Positions 45,900-58,243 of a DNA stretch of 64,000 nucleotides are shown here, in pieces. This DNA comes from Rusavskia elegans. Taxonomy: Eukaryota > Ascomycota > Lecanoromycetes > Teloschistales > Teloschistaceae. A program made the position numbers and the translations under genes. Below the pieces are notes generated by a model. It did not search any database. It was not told the DNA's origin and saw only the letters and a list, made by a program, of their open reading frames with translations. The stretch is from contig SAUG01000040.1 of assembly GCA_011316305.1 (NCBI GenBank), positions 310,001-374,000 of the forward strand, in the 5' to 3' direction. Position 1 is the first letter of the stretch, and each line of letters begins with the position of its first letter.

Positions 45900-47746
45900 A
45901 TGTTGAAGTCTACCTACAAACCTGCTGCAGCTCCACCGCCTTTGCCGGTCGGCTGGACAGAACACAAGGCTCCAACAGGTGCGTCCGCGAGAGGAGCTTC
46001 TGAGGTGAGGTTTTTGGACCCTTCCTGTTCTAGGCTAATCCTTGATTCCACCCACAGGGCATTCCTATTACTACAACTCTGCCACTCAGCAATCTACATA
46101 TACGCGGCCAGTCGACAATCCTTCCCAATCAGATTCGCCAGCGAATTCAAATGCCTCCAATGAAAGGTTCCGCGGCGTAGAGCCGCCAGCCAATATCCAC
46201 GGATACGGGGGACAATATGCGTCTGCTACGGGCGAGCAAGCATTCAGAAGCCGACAACCTACACTTTCGGGCGACCTTAGAGGGAATGATGCTCGACGAC
46301 GATCACAACCCAGAGACCGACCAAGATCCAAGCATGCAATACCGGGCTGCGAACCGTGGTTGCTTGTCATGACGAAACTTGGGCGACGCTTTGTGTACAA
46401 CCCGAAGAATAACGAGAGTTTCTGGAAATTTCCCCAAGATGTGATGAAAGCGGTAGTTGAGTATGATAGATCGGAGCGCGAGAGGAAGGCACGAGATCAG
46501 GACACCCGCATCTCTGTTACTGGACTATCAGAAACACCACCCGCTGGAGGGACACAGACCACTGAGAAAGAAGGTCCACTCCTGCCAAGCGGCCAACATC
46601 AGCAAGGAAAGCCCGGCGACGATAGCGATGAGTATGAAGAGGTCGAAGTCACGGATGACGAAGAAGATGACCAAAACGCTACCAAGCGGCAAAAGACCGA
46701 AGAAAATGGGGCTGAGCAACCAGTTGAATTCGATGAAAACGACATCGCTTACCAGCTTGCCGCAATGGGCCAAGATTACGGCCTGGACCCCGGCGAGTAT
46801 GGTGATGTCGAAAACGAAGAGCTAGAAGAAGGCGCTGAAGGGCTTCCATTGAGCGAAGAGGACGCCAATGCCTTGTTCAAAGACATGCTGGACGATCATC
46901 GGATAAATCCGTACCACCCTTGGGATAAGTTGATCGAAGAGGGTCGCATCATTGAAGACGATCGATATACGCTATTACCCAACATGAGAACGAGGAAAGA
47001 TGTTTGGGGCGAATGGAGCCGAGGAAGAATGCAAGAGCTTAAAGAGCTGCGCGAGAAAGAAGAAAAGAAGGATCCACTCATCCCATACCTTACTTTCCTA
47101 CAAGCCAAGGCCACTCCTAAGCTTTACTGGCCCGAGTTCCGCCGGAAGCACATGAAAGAACCTGAGATGCGTAACAGCAAATTGTCCGACAAGGAACGTG
47201 AGAAGTGGTACCGGGACTACATCAACCGTAAGCTATTCTCTTGCGTCTATAGACGTGGCAGAGCGTTAAGTCACTGCAATAGGCTTGAAATTACCAGAAA
47301 ATACGCTGAAGTCAGATCTCGTTTCGCTGCTGAAGTCAACCCCACTCCATGCCCTAAATCGATCCACCTCAATGGCAGCACTACCCCCTTCTATGCTCAC
47401 CAACATCCGCTACATTGCGCTTCGACCCTCGGTTCGGGACCCACTCGTTGAAACACATATCTCAACCCTACCGGACGCCCCTAATATTGTGGATGATCCT
47501 GAAGAGCAGAACGAGAAAGCAAGACGGAAGCAAGAACGTGAACAAAGAAAAGCTCTAGCTGAGCGGCAAATGCAAGTCCAGAGGGAGAAGGCAAAGGCAA
47601 AGGAGGCGCTGGAGTATAGCAAGGGGGTGATGATGGAAGGAGAGCGGGAGGTCCAACAAGCGATGAGAGTGGGCAAGGACGGTCTTTTGTCGTATATGGA
47701 GAAGGATGAACAACCTCCACTGCCCCCAGTCGGGGAGGACTCATAG
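45900..47746 (+). CDS. dre4: WW-FF domain pre-mRNA splicing protein (Dre4/Urn1/CA150-like)
   Basis: Proposed exons are 45900-45978, 46058-47227 and 47283-47746, giving 570 residues. The first WW domain crosses the first intron (PPPLPVGWTEHKAPTG joined to HSYYYNSATQQSTYTRP). A second WW-like unit is at about residues 135-165 (EPWLLVMTKLGRRFVYNPK, then FWKFP). An acidic tract follows (DDEEDDQ), then FF-type helices (DANALFKDMLDDHRINPYHP, then YTLLPNMRTRKDVWGEWSR) and a Lys/Glu-rich helix at the C-terminus. S. pombe Dre4 and yeast Urn1 share the WW-FF layout and associate with splicing complexes. An earlier in-frame ATG at 45846 would add 18 residues; MLKSTYKPAAAPPPLP fits the family start better. 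Confidence 0.87.
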
Positions 47747-47911
47747 CTTAACCCATGCCTACGGGGCTTCAACGACATCGATTTTTGCCTTGCATTTTTC
47801 CACCGCGGGAACCCTGCTGATAACGGATGGATAGATTACACAGGACCTCCGTGTCCTACGCATGAACTCTTCCAGAACACTCAGCGCTTGATGAGAACTG
47901 GATTTTCCTTA

Positions 47912-48868
47912 TCATCTTCCCCATACGCTCCATTCATCTTCATCATCGTCAGTATCGCCATGGCTCCCCTTATCATCCTCAGCAGCTCCATCTCTCAAGA
48001 CCTCATCCGGCGGCACCTTTTCCTCATCAGCGACGCCATCTTCCGCCTTCCCCTCGGCGCGCTGTACTCTCAACAGCTCCCTCTTTTCCTTTAATCTCCT
48101 CACCCTATCCTCCAGCTCCGCCATCTCATCCAACTCCTCCTCCATCTGCCTGGCAGCATCCTCCTTCTCCCCTTCCAAATCAGCTTCCATACGCTCTTTC
48201 GCCTGCCGACTCGCTTGCTCACGCGATTGTGCCGCCAGTTCGGCCGCAGTCATGGGCGCTGCACTTATGTCCGCTGCTGCAGTGAAAGCGGAAGTCTCGG
48301 GTGGTGGACTGGCGACTTCGCGTTGGAAGGCGGCCCATTCGTCTTCGTTTATGGGATTGTTGGTTTGGTCGGGTGGTTGTATGGGTGGTTTGGCGGGACC
48401 ACCGTTTGGTTTAGCTTCGTGGATGAGGGAATGTTGTGCTTTACTTTCTTCGATTTCTGTAGATCGTTTCCGTTTCCTATCATTCATAGGCTGGGCTTGA
48501 TCCTGTGCTGAATCTACAAGCGTGATTCCTTGCTCTCCTCTTGCGATAGAGTCGGAAGGATCTTGTGCCCTGGTCCTCTTCCTCGTGTCGTCGTCTGAGC
48601 TGTCATCGTCGGCTTTCCGCTTCTTGCTGCCATTGCTTTTATTCGTGGCTTCTACCAGAGCTGGCGTGGCTGATGTAGCTTCACGCGTTCTTTGTAGATT
48701 TGTAGTATGTGAGGCGGATTCGAGGTGCTTTTTCCAAAGAGCTTCGGTTTTGATCTGAGCGTGACAGATTTGACATATGAGTGTGCCAGTGGTTGAGTAT
48801 GTCAAATGAGGATGCACAATACGTCTACTGGCGCGCTCGTTACGCAGCATAGACCGAACGCTTGCCAT
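47912..48868 (-). CDS. ZNF830/CCDC16-like C2H2 zinc-finger protein
   Basis: A single exon of 318 residues starting MASVRSMLRNERASRRIVHP. A C2H2 finger lies at about residues 31-54 (LICQICHAQIKTEALWKKHL then SASHT). A Lys-rich nuclear-localisation-like stretch follows (GSKKRKADDD), then a disordered middle with NEDEWAAFQREVASPPPET. A long charged coiled coil fills about residues 230-290 (ELDEMAELEDRVRRLKEKRE), and the tail is acidic (DDDEDEWSVWGR). The finger, EWxxF block and coiled coil in this order match ZNF830/CCDC16, a nuclear factor linked to pre-mRNA processing. The frame is open upstream to 49042, but this Met is the family-type start. Confidence 0.85.
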   Translation of the reverse strand: MASVRSMLRNERASRRIVHPHLTYSTTGTLICQICHAQIKTEALWKKHLESASHTTNLQRTREATSATPALVEATNKSNGSKKRKADDDSSDDDTRKRTRAQDPSDSIARGEQGITLVDSAQDQAQPMNDRKRKRSTEIEESKAQHSLIHEAKPNGGPAKPPIQPPDQTNNPINEDEWAAFQREVASPPPETSAFTAAADISAAPMTAAELAAQSREQASRQAKERMEADLEGEKEDAARQMEEELDEMAELEDRVRRLKEKRELLRVQRAEGKAEDGVADEEKVPPDEVLRDGAAEDDKGSHGDTDDDEDEWSVWGR

Positions 48869-49411
48869 GGTGTTTCTCCAATTTCTTGGAAAAGGGTTTT
48901 GGTGAGGTTCAAGCGCCAGGTATCGTGATTGGTTGAGATTAGTAATCAAACTGCCAAGCTTTGTAGCGACTCCGCTTTTGCGCAACCTCGAACCCTCACT
49001 CCTCTTTAAATTGCACCCATCTACCGATCGTGGCCAAGTCAATCGAATCCATCTGGAGCACGGATCGCGTTATTCTTACTAAGTTGCGTCGGCTACAGCT
49101 TACGACTGTCCTCATAAGCCTGGCCTATAAAGCTACATCGGCTTCCTGCATAGGGTAATTTGGGGGCTGGTGCGATTGGCAAGGACGAGCAAAACATCAT
49201 CACTGTAGCAGGTGGACAGATTCTGATTGAAGGATCTATCTGTTTATCCTTTACTGTTGAAGGCCAAGCGATCTCGTTGTACTTCGTTCGCCGGAGGGGC
49301 ATTGGTCTGTCTAGATATCATTCTTCAAGACATCCAAGACCAACGCGTCTCGAATGAAGCACTTGCATCTCTGTAATCTTGCCCAAGTAGATATTTGAAG
49401 CTTTAGTCACC
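48869..49411. other. Divergent promoter region
   Basis: Between the divergent ZNF830-like and BYE1-like genes. Contains no supported gene. Confidence 0.4.
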
Positions 49412-52255
49412 ATGTCAGGTATGTATCCCGCGTCATCCCGAGATCTCACGCACCACACACCTCACCAGCTTCTTGTATCTTGGAACTTCAGCTGATAGCT
49501 ATGCAGACAGCGTACGCAAATCTAGTCGGGCTACCAAAGGCCAACATCGAAAGAGCTTCGAACCAGCAGATACTCCCACAGCTAAAGCTCGCGGTAAAGG
49601 CAAGGGTTCCAAAGCCGCCAAACAGACCTCGGCAGAACCTACACCTCCTGAAGATGAAGAATCAATCATCCGCTGCATCTGTGGCTACGTTGTGGAAGAT
49701 GAGGACGACGATAGGAAGATGATATGCTGCGATAGCTGTACCGCATGGCAACACAATGAGTGCATGGAGGTGTCGTTGGACGACGACGAACTACCGGAGC
49801 AATATTTCTGTGAACAATGCAGACCAGATCTCCACCAGCCTCTTTTGCAGAAAGTCGAGCGCGGCGAAAGACCTTGGGTGGAGCGCGAGAGGAAAAGACA
49901 GCAGGAAGAGGAGGAAGCTAGATTGCGGAAGAAAAAGGGCAAGAAGGGCAAGAAAGGGAGAGCCAGCAACGTCAAGCTTGACGTCGAGCCCGAGCCAGCA
50001 AAGATCAATGGCGCACCTGATCTTGCTTCAGCTGTTATGCCTCCGCCCTTTACTAGAGAGTTTGAACCCCGAGTCGAGAGTGCACCAAAGAGGAAGTTGC
50101 CTGACGACCCCACGGACGAAACAAAGAGTCCGAGTCAGCAGGTAAGATCTCACATCGAAAATCGTATGGATATTCCGCTAACATGCTTCAGGAACCGCAG
50201 AGCAAAGTCCGCAAAGTTTCGGCATCAGCCGAGACAAAGCCTTCCATACCGGTTCCTCGCCGCAAGTCTAGTAACATAGCACCTCAGCCATCGCCGACCA
50301 AGGCTGCCCCGATCCGGCGCAATTCAAAAGTAATAACGCCACAAATGGAGTTGGTTGAGGACATTGCGGACCTCCAGTCCGATGCGCGCCAGACGATAGC
50401 TAAGGCGCTGGTAAATTCGTTCGTAGACTTGACAAAGCAAGCCCAGAAGGAAGGTGTTTTCAGTCTGCCTCCTAATCAGAGTGTTGACGCTTTTGGTAAC
50501 AAGCTGGGTCTGGCGGTAGAATATGCGATCTTCTTGAACTTCTGGGGTACCGCAGCCGAGCCCAATAACCATTACAGGGAGAAATTCAGGACCATAAAAT
50601 TCAACGTAGAAAAGAACCCAGCTCTACGTAATCGGCTCCTGACCGGTGAACTGTCACCCAATGACTTCTCCAAGATGTCTTCGAACGATATGGCCAGCAA
50701 AGACCTGCAGGAAAAAACGGCAGAAATGAAGAGAGCGGCGGACAAGCAAGCTGTCCTCGTCGAACAGCAGGGACCAAGGATCAGGAGGACTCATAAGGGA
50801 GAGGAATTTGTGGAAGGGCCAGATTCCCAAGGTCCCACCTTACCGGACACCGTCTTCTCTGCCCCTGTTCGAAGACCAAGAAATTCGGATGCTGACATAC
50901 CGGTACAAGAAAGCCCAGAAGCCGCCAGTCCACGTAGCCCCAACGCAGTGGAGCTACCAGAGGACATTGGGACTACAGTGGCATCGCCAAAGACCACTCA
51001 ATCCTTGTCGGTCGACACCAAAGCTCCTTCTCGTCCAGGCGCTGGACCTGAAAGGCAGTCATCCTCAAATTTTAACATCCAAGATGTCTGGTCAAGTGTC
51101 ACTGGACCCGATGCGGATACACAAAAGCCGAAACCAGTCTTGCAGCATACCGAGTCAGGCCAAGCTGTGCCTCCACCGCAGCCAGCAGTTGAGTCTGGGG
51201 ACGCTGATATCGACCGGCTTTTGAAGGAAGATGATGCAGAGGAAGAAGAGCCTTACTCGCCCATCGAATACCCTACAGACCCCAACGTTCCAGTATGGAA
51301 CGGTAGATTGATCATGGAAGGTGTGGCTGAATTCAACGGAATTGGAAAGCACGTTGCAGGCGCAAACCTCAACGGTACCATCCCCTGGAATATGCTGATG
51401 TCAGAAACAATCAACGTCGAGGGCCGGATAGATATCGAACGGGCCACCGAATACCTCTGCGGCTTGCAGTACAGTAAAACCACCGATGTCAGCGTTGTCG
51501 CCGTCACCCCAACTGAAGAAGAAGAAAGTAAGACCGCGTTCGAGAAACTATTCCAATACTTCACCGATCGTAAACGTTACGGTGTCATCGTCAAAAAATC
51601 TGACGCAAAGGACGTCTACCTCGTGCCCCTCGATGCCGGCACGACAGTAAAACCCGAGTTCATCGAATTGTTGGAATACTGCACCATTCAAACCCCAGTC
51701 CCCGAGCGCATGCTTCTTGTGACCTTCGTCATCCGCTCGCACAACGCCGCAGCGGCGCAAGAGAATAACACACCCCGTCAACCCGACGCCGCAGCAATCG
51801 CCAGTCCTATCAACGCGAGCGGTGGCCCAGCGCCTAGCCCTTTCACAGCTCAACCCCCAATGGGCTATCACGGCTCACCAACGCCAGCAGGATACCACAA
51901 CTCGCCACCTCAACCGCAAGGGGGGTTCCAACAGCCGCAGCAATATAGCCACACGCCTCCCCAGCAGCTTCCATATGGCATCCCCCCTCATCAACAACAC
52001 CAACAACAGCCACCACCATACCAGCCGCCCTATAACGGCCCCGTCGGAATGGAAGCAGCGAAGCAGGTCCTCGGCGAGATGGCGTATGCGCCCACAGTGG
52101 GAGCGATGTTAGACGAAGCGCCGACGGCAGGCGTGGTGGAATTCCAGATCGTGAGAGAAATTTACGAGAATGTTTCTGCTGCGAAGGAGAATTACGACAT
52201 GTTGAAGACGATGCTGCAGATGAAGCTGCGAGAGGGTCCGCCGATGCATGGCTGA
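49412..52255 (+). CDS. BYE1: PHD-TFIIS-SPOC transcription elongation factor, BYE1-like
   Basis: Proposed exons are 49412-49418 (7 nt), 49492-50141 and 50192-52255, giving 906 residues. The start reads MSADSYADSVRKSSRATKGQ. The PHD finger spans about residues 64-113 with a C4HC3 set (RCICGYVVEDED, MICCDSCTAWQHNEC, YFCEQCRP). A TFIIS central-like helical domain is at about 270-405 (ARQTIAKALVNSFVDLTK). A SPOC domain is at about 586-736 (VPVWNGRLIMEGVAEFNG, then PERMLLVTFVIRSHN). The C-terminus is rich in Gln and Pro. Yeast Bye1 has the same domain order; its PHD binds H3K4me3 and its TFIIS-like domain binds RNA polymerase II. Confidence 0.93.
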
Positions 52256-53057
52256 GAGGTCTTATTTGTTGTTGCCGATAGTCTCCGGCTGAATATGGGA
52301 TAAAGTATTTTCTTGTTAGCAGGATGACAATGTTCACACTGGGCGCTGGGATTCAGGAATTCGGTTTTGGAGCCAGGGAGGTTTGAATTTTATCTTCAAT
52401 ACCTTTGTAGGGTATGAGCTAATCAGGGATGTCGCTTCTTTTCCGTCGGGTTGAGCTTGGTAGGACAGCTCCTCCCCAGCAGATATAATGGCAGAACCAG
52501 AATTATAATGCTCGGAATATATAGTATTCACGAGATGCTTTTACTTACAATTTGCTGATGTTAGTGCGGGAAGATTGTGTTTGTTTTCCTTGCCTAGACT
52601 GATACCATCCCACGCCGTTTTTGTGTTGATTTTTCTGTGGCTCACATGGGCGCTCAAGATTCGGAGACTTAGGGCATTGTGAAGGATCGTAGGTTTCATC
52701 CTCGTCTTTTTCGAGTGGTCGATGGTATGTCGAAGCTGGCAGCACGGACAGAGAAATTGGGAATGTCATAAGTGAGATGACTTTCGTGAATAAACCCATC
52801 AGAGTGAGCACATCTTATTTATTTCACAGTCAACTGTGCAGGTCATCTTGGTATTCTCAGGGAAAAAATCATCGACTTTCGTGAAAGTAAGGTATCCATT
52901 CTGCCTAGTGGCGTAAAACCTGTACGATATACAACACACGATCGAAATATGTCCATGCATGTTATAGAAAAGTATAATCCGGGATGATCAATGATATCGA
53001 AACCGGTAAGTTAAGATGTTTGGTCAATTTTTATACAGGACTATCAATACATATTGC
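52256..53057. other. Intergenic, 0.8 kb
   Basis: Between the convergent ends of BYE1 and GPI16. A minus-strand frame at 52545-52811 (MLTLMGLFTKVISLMTFPIS...) starts like a signal or membrane helix but has no further recognisable content. Confidence 0.4.
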
Positions 53058-54943
53058 TCATTGAGTCTTCTTCTCCTTATTCGAAAACCCATCCATCAAT
53101 ACTCCGAACCGCCCCTTTATCCGCGCCTTTATTTTGGCCAGACTGAAGCTTTCCACTTCGTCGGCTCCCACGAACCTCCTGACAAGCAAATTATATATAC
53201 TCCCGAACGCCAATGCTATCACAGTGCTCGTCAAAATAATCACGTTATACGGCATACTGAAATCTGGGGTTGGCAGCGACAGCAACAAGCTTGTCGTCCT
53301 GAGGTATACCGCTTTAGAAGAAGGATCTGTACGATCTGGGTGAAGACGGATGACTGCTGGGGCGACGTCAAAGCCGCGGTTGGCGTCGGGTGGGTATTCG
53401 GTGTAGCGGAGAATAGCCTTCTCAAAGTCGTAGGTCAGGCGGACGGTCGAGGCTGAAGGGACGGTAATCTGTAATTCTAATTGTGTACCGCGCTGCCGGT
53501 CGAGTGCTGGACGATAGTATATCGACTTGATGATTTCTTCTTGAGAAATGGATGGCAAGGCAGCGATTTGGGCTTTAAGAGTGTGAAGGTAGGGCTTCAT
53601 GAACCATGGAAGGGTCTCGAAGTAGGTGAAAGAGACGGCACCGTTGGGCGAGGGATTCGTGAGGAGAGTTTGAACCCCGCCCCGTTCTTGTCCATGGCCC
53701 GTGAAAGATCGAGAGGCGTAGAGAGGAGGCGATGGACGGGGCATGACAGCTTGGCTCTCTTGCTGGGGTAGCGCCATTTCGAAAACATCGTTTTCGGGCA
53801 AAACATAGCAGCGGTGATTACTGGATGGATCCTTGCGCTCGACTGAGCCCTGGGAGGTAAAAACTTGGTGCTCGTATGGCACCCTAATACAGACGGATTC
53901 TGAACGGTCCCCACGCATATCGTTTGCAAGGCAGGAGCCTTTGATTGGACGACCAAACACATCAGATAGACTCCAAGATTGCGTGCTGGACATATCCATT
54001 GGGAAGCAAGCTTCGGGAGAAGAATAAGTCTTGGATGTATCACATATGAGTTGGTCAGCGGGTGCTGGTCGAGGTATCGGATTGTCTTTCATCAAATCAG
54101 CTTTCTGGCGCAATTGTCAGAGATATAATGGATGTACCGTGAGGACGCTTCGAGCGTTCGATGTCAAGCACCATGTCAACAGTCTGCTCCATTTCGACAA
54201 TACACCCTGAGCTATTCTCTGGGCACACCGGCCTTACGTCTATCGACATACTCTGCCATGATGCATCGAATAGTTTATGCCCATTCAACAAGCTCGAAAT
54301 ACCGGCCTTGCCCTTGCAAGGTAGCAACTTTAGAAAAGGGGTTAGATTCTCGGTACAGACAACCTCCCGAGGTAGCGTTCCATGGAGCAGGTGCAAGCTC
54401 GAAAGAGAGGTATTAGAATGATCGCCGACAGGCGCATAGGTGTGCACAGGACGAGTCGTCCGTGTAGAGTCAATGAAGTTTAAGGAGGCACAGAACAGGC
54501 CGGATAACGCATGATTCAAGGTGATCCAACGGAGGGATGCCCTATGGAGGATCAGCATGGATAATTCCTGTGTGGATAGCTTCATCATACTCCTCGGCCG
54601 TATCTGCTTCTATCCAGGCCCAGACCTCTACACCGGTGCCTCCTTCCTTTGTTCCATCCCAGGGCCTAGCTCCCCAGCTTTCAGCGTCCCATCTACCGGA
54701 ACTGAACCTCAAATGAAGCTCTTTCGTTCTTGCATGTTGCAGGATCTGACCCAGTGAACGAGGTATGTACCTGAAGTGTTGCTGCTCGAAGGATTGAAGT
54801 GTAGCGTTACTTTTGAAGTTGAATGATGCTAACAGCAGTCCTTGAGGGAAGGGTTCGAGATGAAGATTTTCCTCGTATTGTGGATCGGCAATGGCAGATA
54901 CAGCAAGTAGTAAGGACAAGAGAAGAAGATAGAAGCGTCTCAT
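53058..54943 (-). CDS. GPI16: GPI transamidase subunit GPI16/PIG-T
   Basis: Proposed exons (complement) are 54591-54943, 54138-54541 and 53058-54085, giving 594 residues. MRRFYLLLLSLLLAVSAIAD is a signal peptide. The lumenal part contains EENLHLEPFPQGLLLASFNF, LGQILQHARTKELHLRFSSG, WITLNHALSGLFCASLNFID, SWSLSDVFGRPIKGSCLAN and VSFTYFETLPWFMKPYLHT, all typical of PIG-T. One membrane helix near the C-terminus (YNVIILTSTVIALAFGSIYN) leaves a short basic cytosolic tail ending KEKKTQ. In the ER, the complex attaches GPI anchors to proteins, and Gpi16 is disulfide-linked to the Gpi8 protease in yeast. The second intron (54086-54137) was chosen because it keeps DNPIPRPAPADQ in frame and has a CTGAC branch site. 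Confidence 0.94.
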
Positions 54944-55125
54944 GCCTTCATCTCATATCATCACCCATCGAACAGACAACAATGGATATCGATATCAGAT
55001 GAGGCTCTTTGCGCGCTTGTTTAAACGATCGGCTAGTGGGTCAACGGCAATAATCTCGAACGAGACCGACGCTGTTCGATCATTGAAACTCCCTTTCTAG
55101 CTTACTGAGATTATCTGCGGTGAAC

Positions 55126-56108
55126 ATGGCAGCGGAACAGAGAAAGCTGCTTGGTGAGATCAAGCCCGGACTACAAATTGGCACAGAAATTGACTGACAT
55201 TTTGCAGAGCAGCTTATGGGTGCTGGCGCCTCATCCCTTCACGCCCAACTCTCCATTACAGACCCCAAAGTCTGCCGCTCCTTCATTGTCGGCACATGTC
55301 CCCATGATCTCTTTACGAACACGAAACAAGACCTTGGCCCCTGTCCAAAAGTGCATAGCGAACCCCTCAAAACCGAATACGAAACCTCGCCAGAAAAAAG
55401 CAAGTACGGCTTCGAGTATGACTATATGCGGGATATGCAGAAGTACATCGATGAATGCAACCGAAGGATAGACGCAGCGCAGAGGCGACTCGAGAAGACA
55501 CCAGACGAGATACGGCAGACGAACGATCTTGTATGGCCCCTTCAATGATCAACAAAAGACCTTTAGAATCCCCCAAGCTCGCTGACCCAAAGATCCAGCT
55601 CAAACAAATCTCCGACCTCTCCCGCTCCATCAACACCGGTCTCCTCGAAATCTCCATCCTCGGCGAATCCGGCACCATCACCACAGCCGTCACCGAATTC
55701 CACAAAATCAACGTCGCTAAAGCTGCAAAAGAGGAGAAAGAGCGCGAACTCAAATCCCTTTCCGACACGTCGGGTCCTTCGGGGCATCAAAAATTGCAGG
55801 TCTGTGATGTATGTGGAGCGTATTTGAGTAGGCTGGACAATGACCGACGGTTGGCGGATCATTTCTATGGAAAGATGCATCTGGGCTATGCGCAGATGAG
55901 GAGAACGTACGAGGGATTGCAGAAAGAATTGAAGGGGAGAGCTCCGCCGAACCGGGCCGAGGATAGGTCTGATGGGCCGCGGGATGAAGGTGATGGTGGT
56001 TGGGGAGGTAGAGGTGGATACGGTGGGAGAGGTGGTTTCCGAGGCGGAGGCGGATTCAGGGGTGGATTTCGAGGAAGCAGAGGGGGTGGCTACGGGGGTA
56101 GATGGTGA
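55126..56108 (+). CDS. LUC7: U1 snRNP-associated LUC7-family protein
   Basis: Proposed exons are 55126-55153, 55208-55530 and 55599-56108, giving 286 residues. The start MAAEQRKLLEQLMGAGASSL is followed by the first, CCCH-type finger (VCRSFIVGTCPHDLFTNTKQ then GPCPKVH). A helical span follows (YDYMRDMQKYIDECNRRIDA). The second, C2H2-type finger reads VCDVCGAYLSRLDNDRRLAD then HFYGKMHLGY. The C-terminus is an RGG/GGY tail in place of the RS-rich tail of many animal homologues. Luc7 helps U1 snRNP choose 5' splice sites in the nucleus. The second intron (68 bp) starts GTATGG; its exact acceptor is chosen by frame. Confidence 0.93.
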
Positions 56109-56198
56109 AAATCAGCTTTTTGGTTTCGAGCAAGGCGTTCTTGGGTAGATACCCCAAATACTATGTACAGCTGTTCGCTATGAATAAGCACGATCCTC

Positions 56199-57209
56199 TT
56201 ACAACCCTTTTCCTGCTACCTCGTCTGCCCAGCTTTCTCCTCCGCCTGATGGGGTCTGGAACTCTGGGACCTCCACTTTTGGCTGCTCTTTGCCTTTGGC
56301 CGGGCTTTTTGAAGAATCTATGGTCGGTTTCGGGGCAGCTGCTGGCGGAAGGGCCGGAAAGTCGCTCTCTGTATCCGGCGCCGGAGGCTTCATGATCTCG
56401 AAACCGCCGGCTGAAATCTCAAAATCGCCACGGCCCCTGCCTCCTCTGCCTCTACCTCTCCCTCGACTTCTGTCACCTCTGCTTCTTCCGCCTCTGGGTC
56501 CGTTTGCACGATCCCCATGATAAACATCTCCGTCTGACTGAAGATTATCACCCCGGCCTCCCAAACCCTGATAGTTCGATGTACCGCCATGCGCCCCCCT
56601 CCGATATTCACTACGCCTAGGATCGGCCGGCTGATCTTGCTTTCCTTCGTCCCATTCTCTACCACCTTGGGCGCCCAGTTTACGTAGTCGGTTCTTCTCC
56701 CGCTCCTGGTCCATCACGCGTCTTGCTCGTCCTTCTTCCTGCCTCCGTTGACTAGCTTGCGCTTCGCGTTGCTGGAAGGATGCTTCATCCGCCTCGGCCA
56801 AGCGGTGCGCCTCCTCACGTTTCTGATTATTCAACTTCGCGGCTGCTAAGCGGGCGCTGAGCTCCTTCTCCGTGAGTTTGGGTTTAGCGTTACCGCCAGT
56901 TGCTGAGCGGTCGCCTCGAACGGCCGATGGCGTTTTAGATGCAGCGTCTGGCTCAGTGTTGACCGGTTCGGCAGTTGAAGAGGTGGTGGCATCTCTCGCA
57001 GACGCTGCAGGTTGTTGGGCGGAAGGGGGGTGCTGTCGGTGGTTCGGACGGCCTCTTCCCCGACCTCTCGAAGGATCGTGGGATGCTCTATGGGGCTGAG
57101 CCGCGGAAGGGTGCACGAATTCCTGGATAACAGGCTCTGATTCGGCGATAGGCGTGAAGTCATCGTCAAAGAGATCATCTGGGGCACGTGTTTGGGCGAA
57201 CTCGTCCAT
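56199..57209 (-). CDS. RGG-rich fungal RNA-binding-like protein, function unknown
   Basis: A single 336-residue frame starting MDEFAQTRAPDDLFDDDFTP. A conserved-looking helical segment at about residues 112-180 (KLTEKELSARLAAAKLNNQK, then REEAHRLAEADEASFQQRE) is followed by an RG/RGG-rich tract at about 236-265. The C-terminus carries FEIMKPPAPDTESDFPAL and ends GGGESWADEVAGKGL. The DFPAL and SWADE motifs are seen in RNA-associated fungal proteins that work with RGG tails. I cannot name the family. The stop is about 90 bp from that of the convergent LUC7 gene. Probably binds RNA or ribosomes, by composition only. Confidence 0.75.
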   Translation of the reverse strand: MDEFAQTRAPDDLFDDDFTPIAESEPVIQEFVHPSAAQPHRASHDPSRGRGRGRPNHRQHPPSAQQPAASARDATTSSTAEPVNTEPDAASKTPSAVRGDRSATGGNAKPKLTEKELSARLAAAKLNNQKREEAHRLAEADEASFQQREAQASQRRQEEGRARRVMDQEREKNRLRKLGAQGGREWDEGKQDQPADPRRSEYRRGAHGGTSNYQGLGGRGDNLQSDGDVYHGDRANGPRGGRSRGDRSRGRGRGRGGRGRGDFEISAGGFEIMKPPAPDTESDFPALPPAAAPKPTIDSSKSPAKGKEQPKVEVPEFQTPSGGGESWADEVAGKGL

Positions 57210-58243
57210 TCTCGAGATGTCAATCAGTTAGAGATGAGCCTGGATATGAGAGAGTATTCTAAGGATGTGACTCAAGACTAGCTCATCATGAGGCGCAATC
57301 TTGTGCCGGCGAATTCGATGCTTGGTATGTACCACGGGTAAAGGAATACCAGGTAGCTCTAGCTACAAAGAGTGTGGAGAGACACGAAGACGTGGAGGGA
57401 GAGCTTCATAGTTCTGGATAGGCTTTTGAAGTAGGCGAGAATACGTTGCTAGCACTCCTTTTTATTCTACTGGCAGGCGCGACTGGGAAACTACTCTACT
57501 TACGAGGTAAGGTATGGATAGACGTTTCTAAACGATCGACACTCGAAGCTTGGCGGAACCTGCGAAGAAGACAGCGGCCGAGGAAGCGGAATGGCGTCAT
57601 GCCGCAAACCTTATCCAAAGGTCAAAATTTTGGTAAATAAAATTGGACGGGGCGAGGGGGGTACCAGGGGAGTGACTGTGTAAGTAATGGATCGGAAGCT
57701 TCGAAATCTGCTGCCAAAGTGCTAGAAGATTTACATGTTTTCGTGACTCGAGATGATTCATTGCGAAAAATTGTCTACGGTAGTTCGTACTAATCTATTC
57801 GTTGCAAAGGAGCCCCCGGGCTTCCGGAGGCCGCAGTGTCATGCTCTGTAGTGGCATTCATAAGTCCAAACCCGTGTAAGTTTAAAGCCCGGTGGCTGGC
57901 AGTGAGACGAGAATGTTGTGTGCTACCTTGAGAACCTGAATGTCAATCATCTTCGAAGGTAAGATGCATGAGCGGCTTAAAGGTCCCACCAGAACCTGGC
58001 CAGACGTATCCTATCAGGGAATGTGCCTGCTCCTCGGCAGCAACACTCAGAATCTCACGAGCAGTACAGTACTCGACTGAAGGACTGGCGGCGAGGTTGT
58101 GAGTGAAGTGCTGTTGGATGATTTCGTCCATTGGGCAGATAAACATCCTCCTTTAGCCGTGGTCAATGCTTGGAGCAGTCCATCGCCATAGTGAGGTTCA
58201 AGATGAAGTAGCGTCGGTGGAGGCTGGGCTTCTGAACAAGGTC
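57210..58243. other. Intergenic, 1 kb
   Basis: A 64-codon plus frame (57446-57640) begins with a hydrophobic stretch, and two overlapping minus frames lie at 57943-58247. None has a recognised domain. I see no supported gene. Confidence 0.4.

Noticed and set aside
57446..57640. 64-codon frame with a hydrophobic start
   Set aside because: Too short, no conserved motif and no credible continuation; a secreted peptide cannot be supported by eye.
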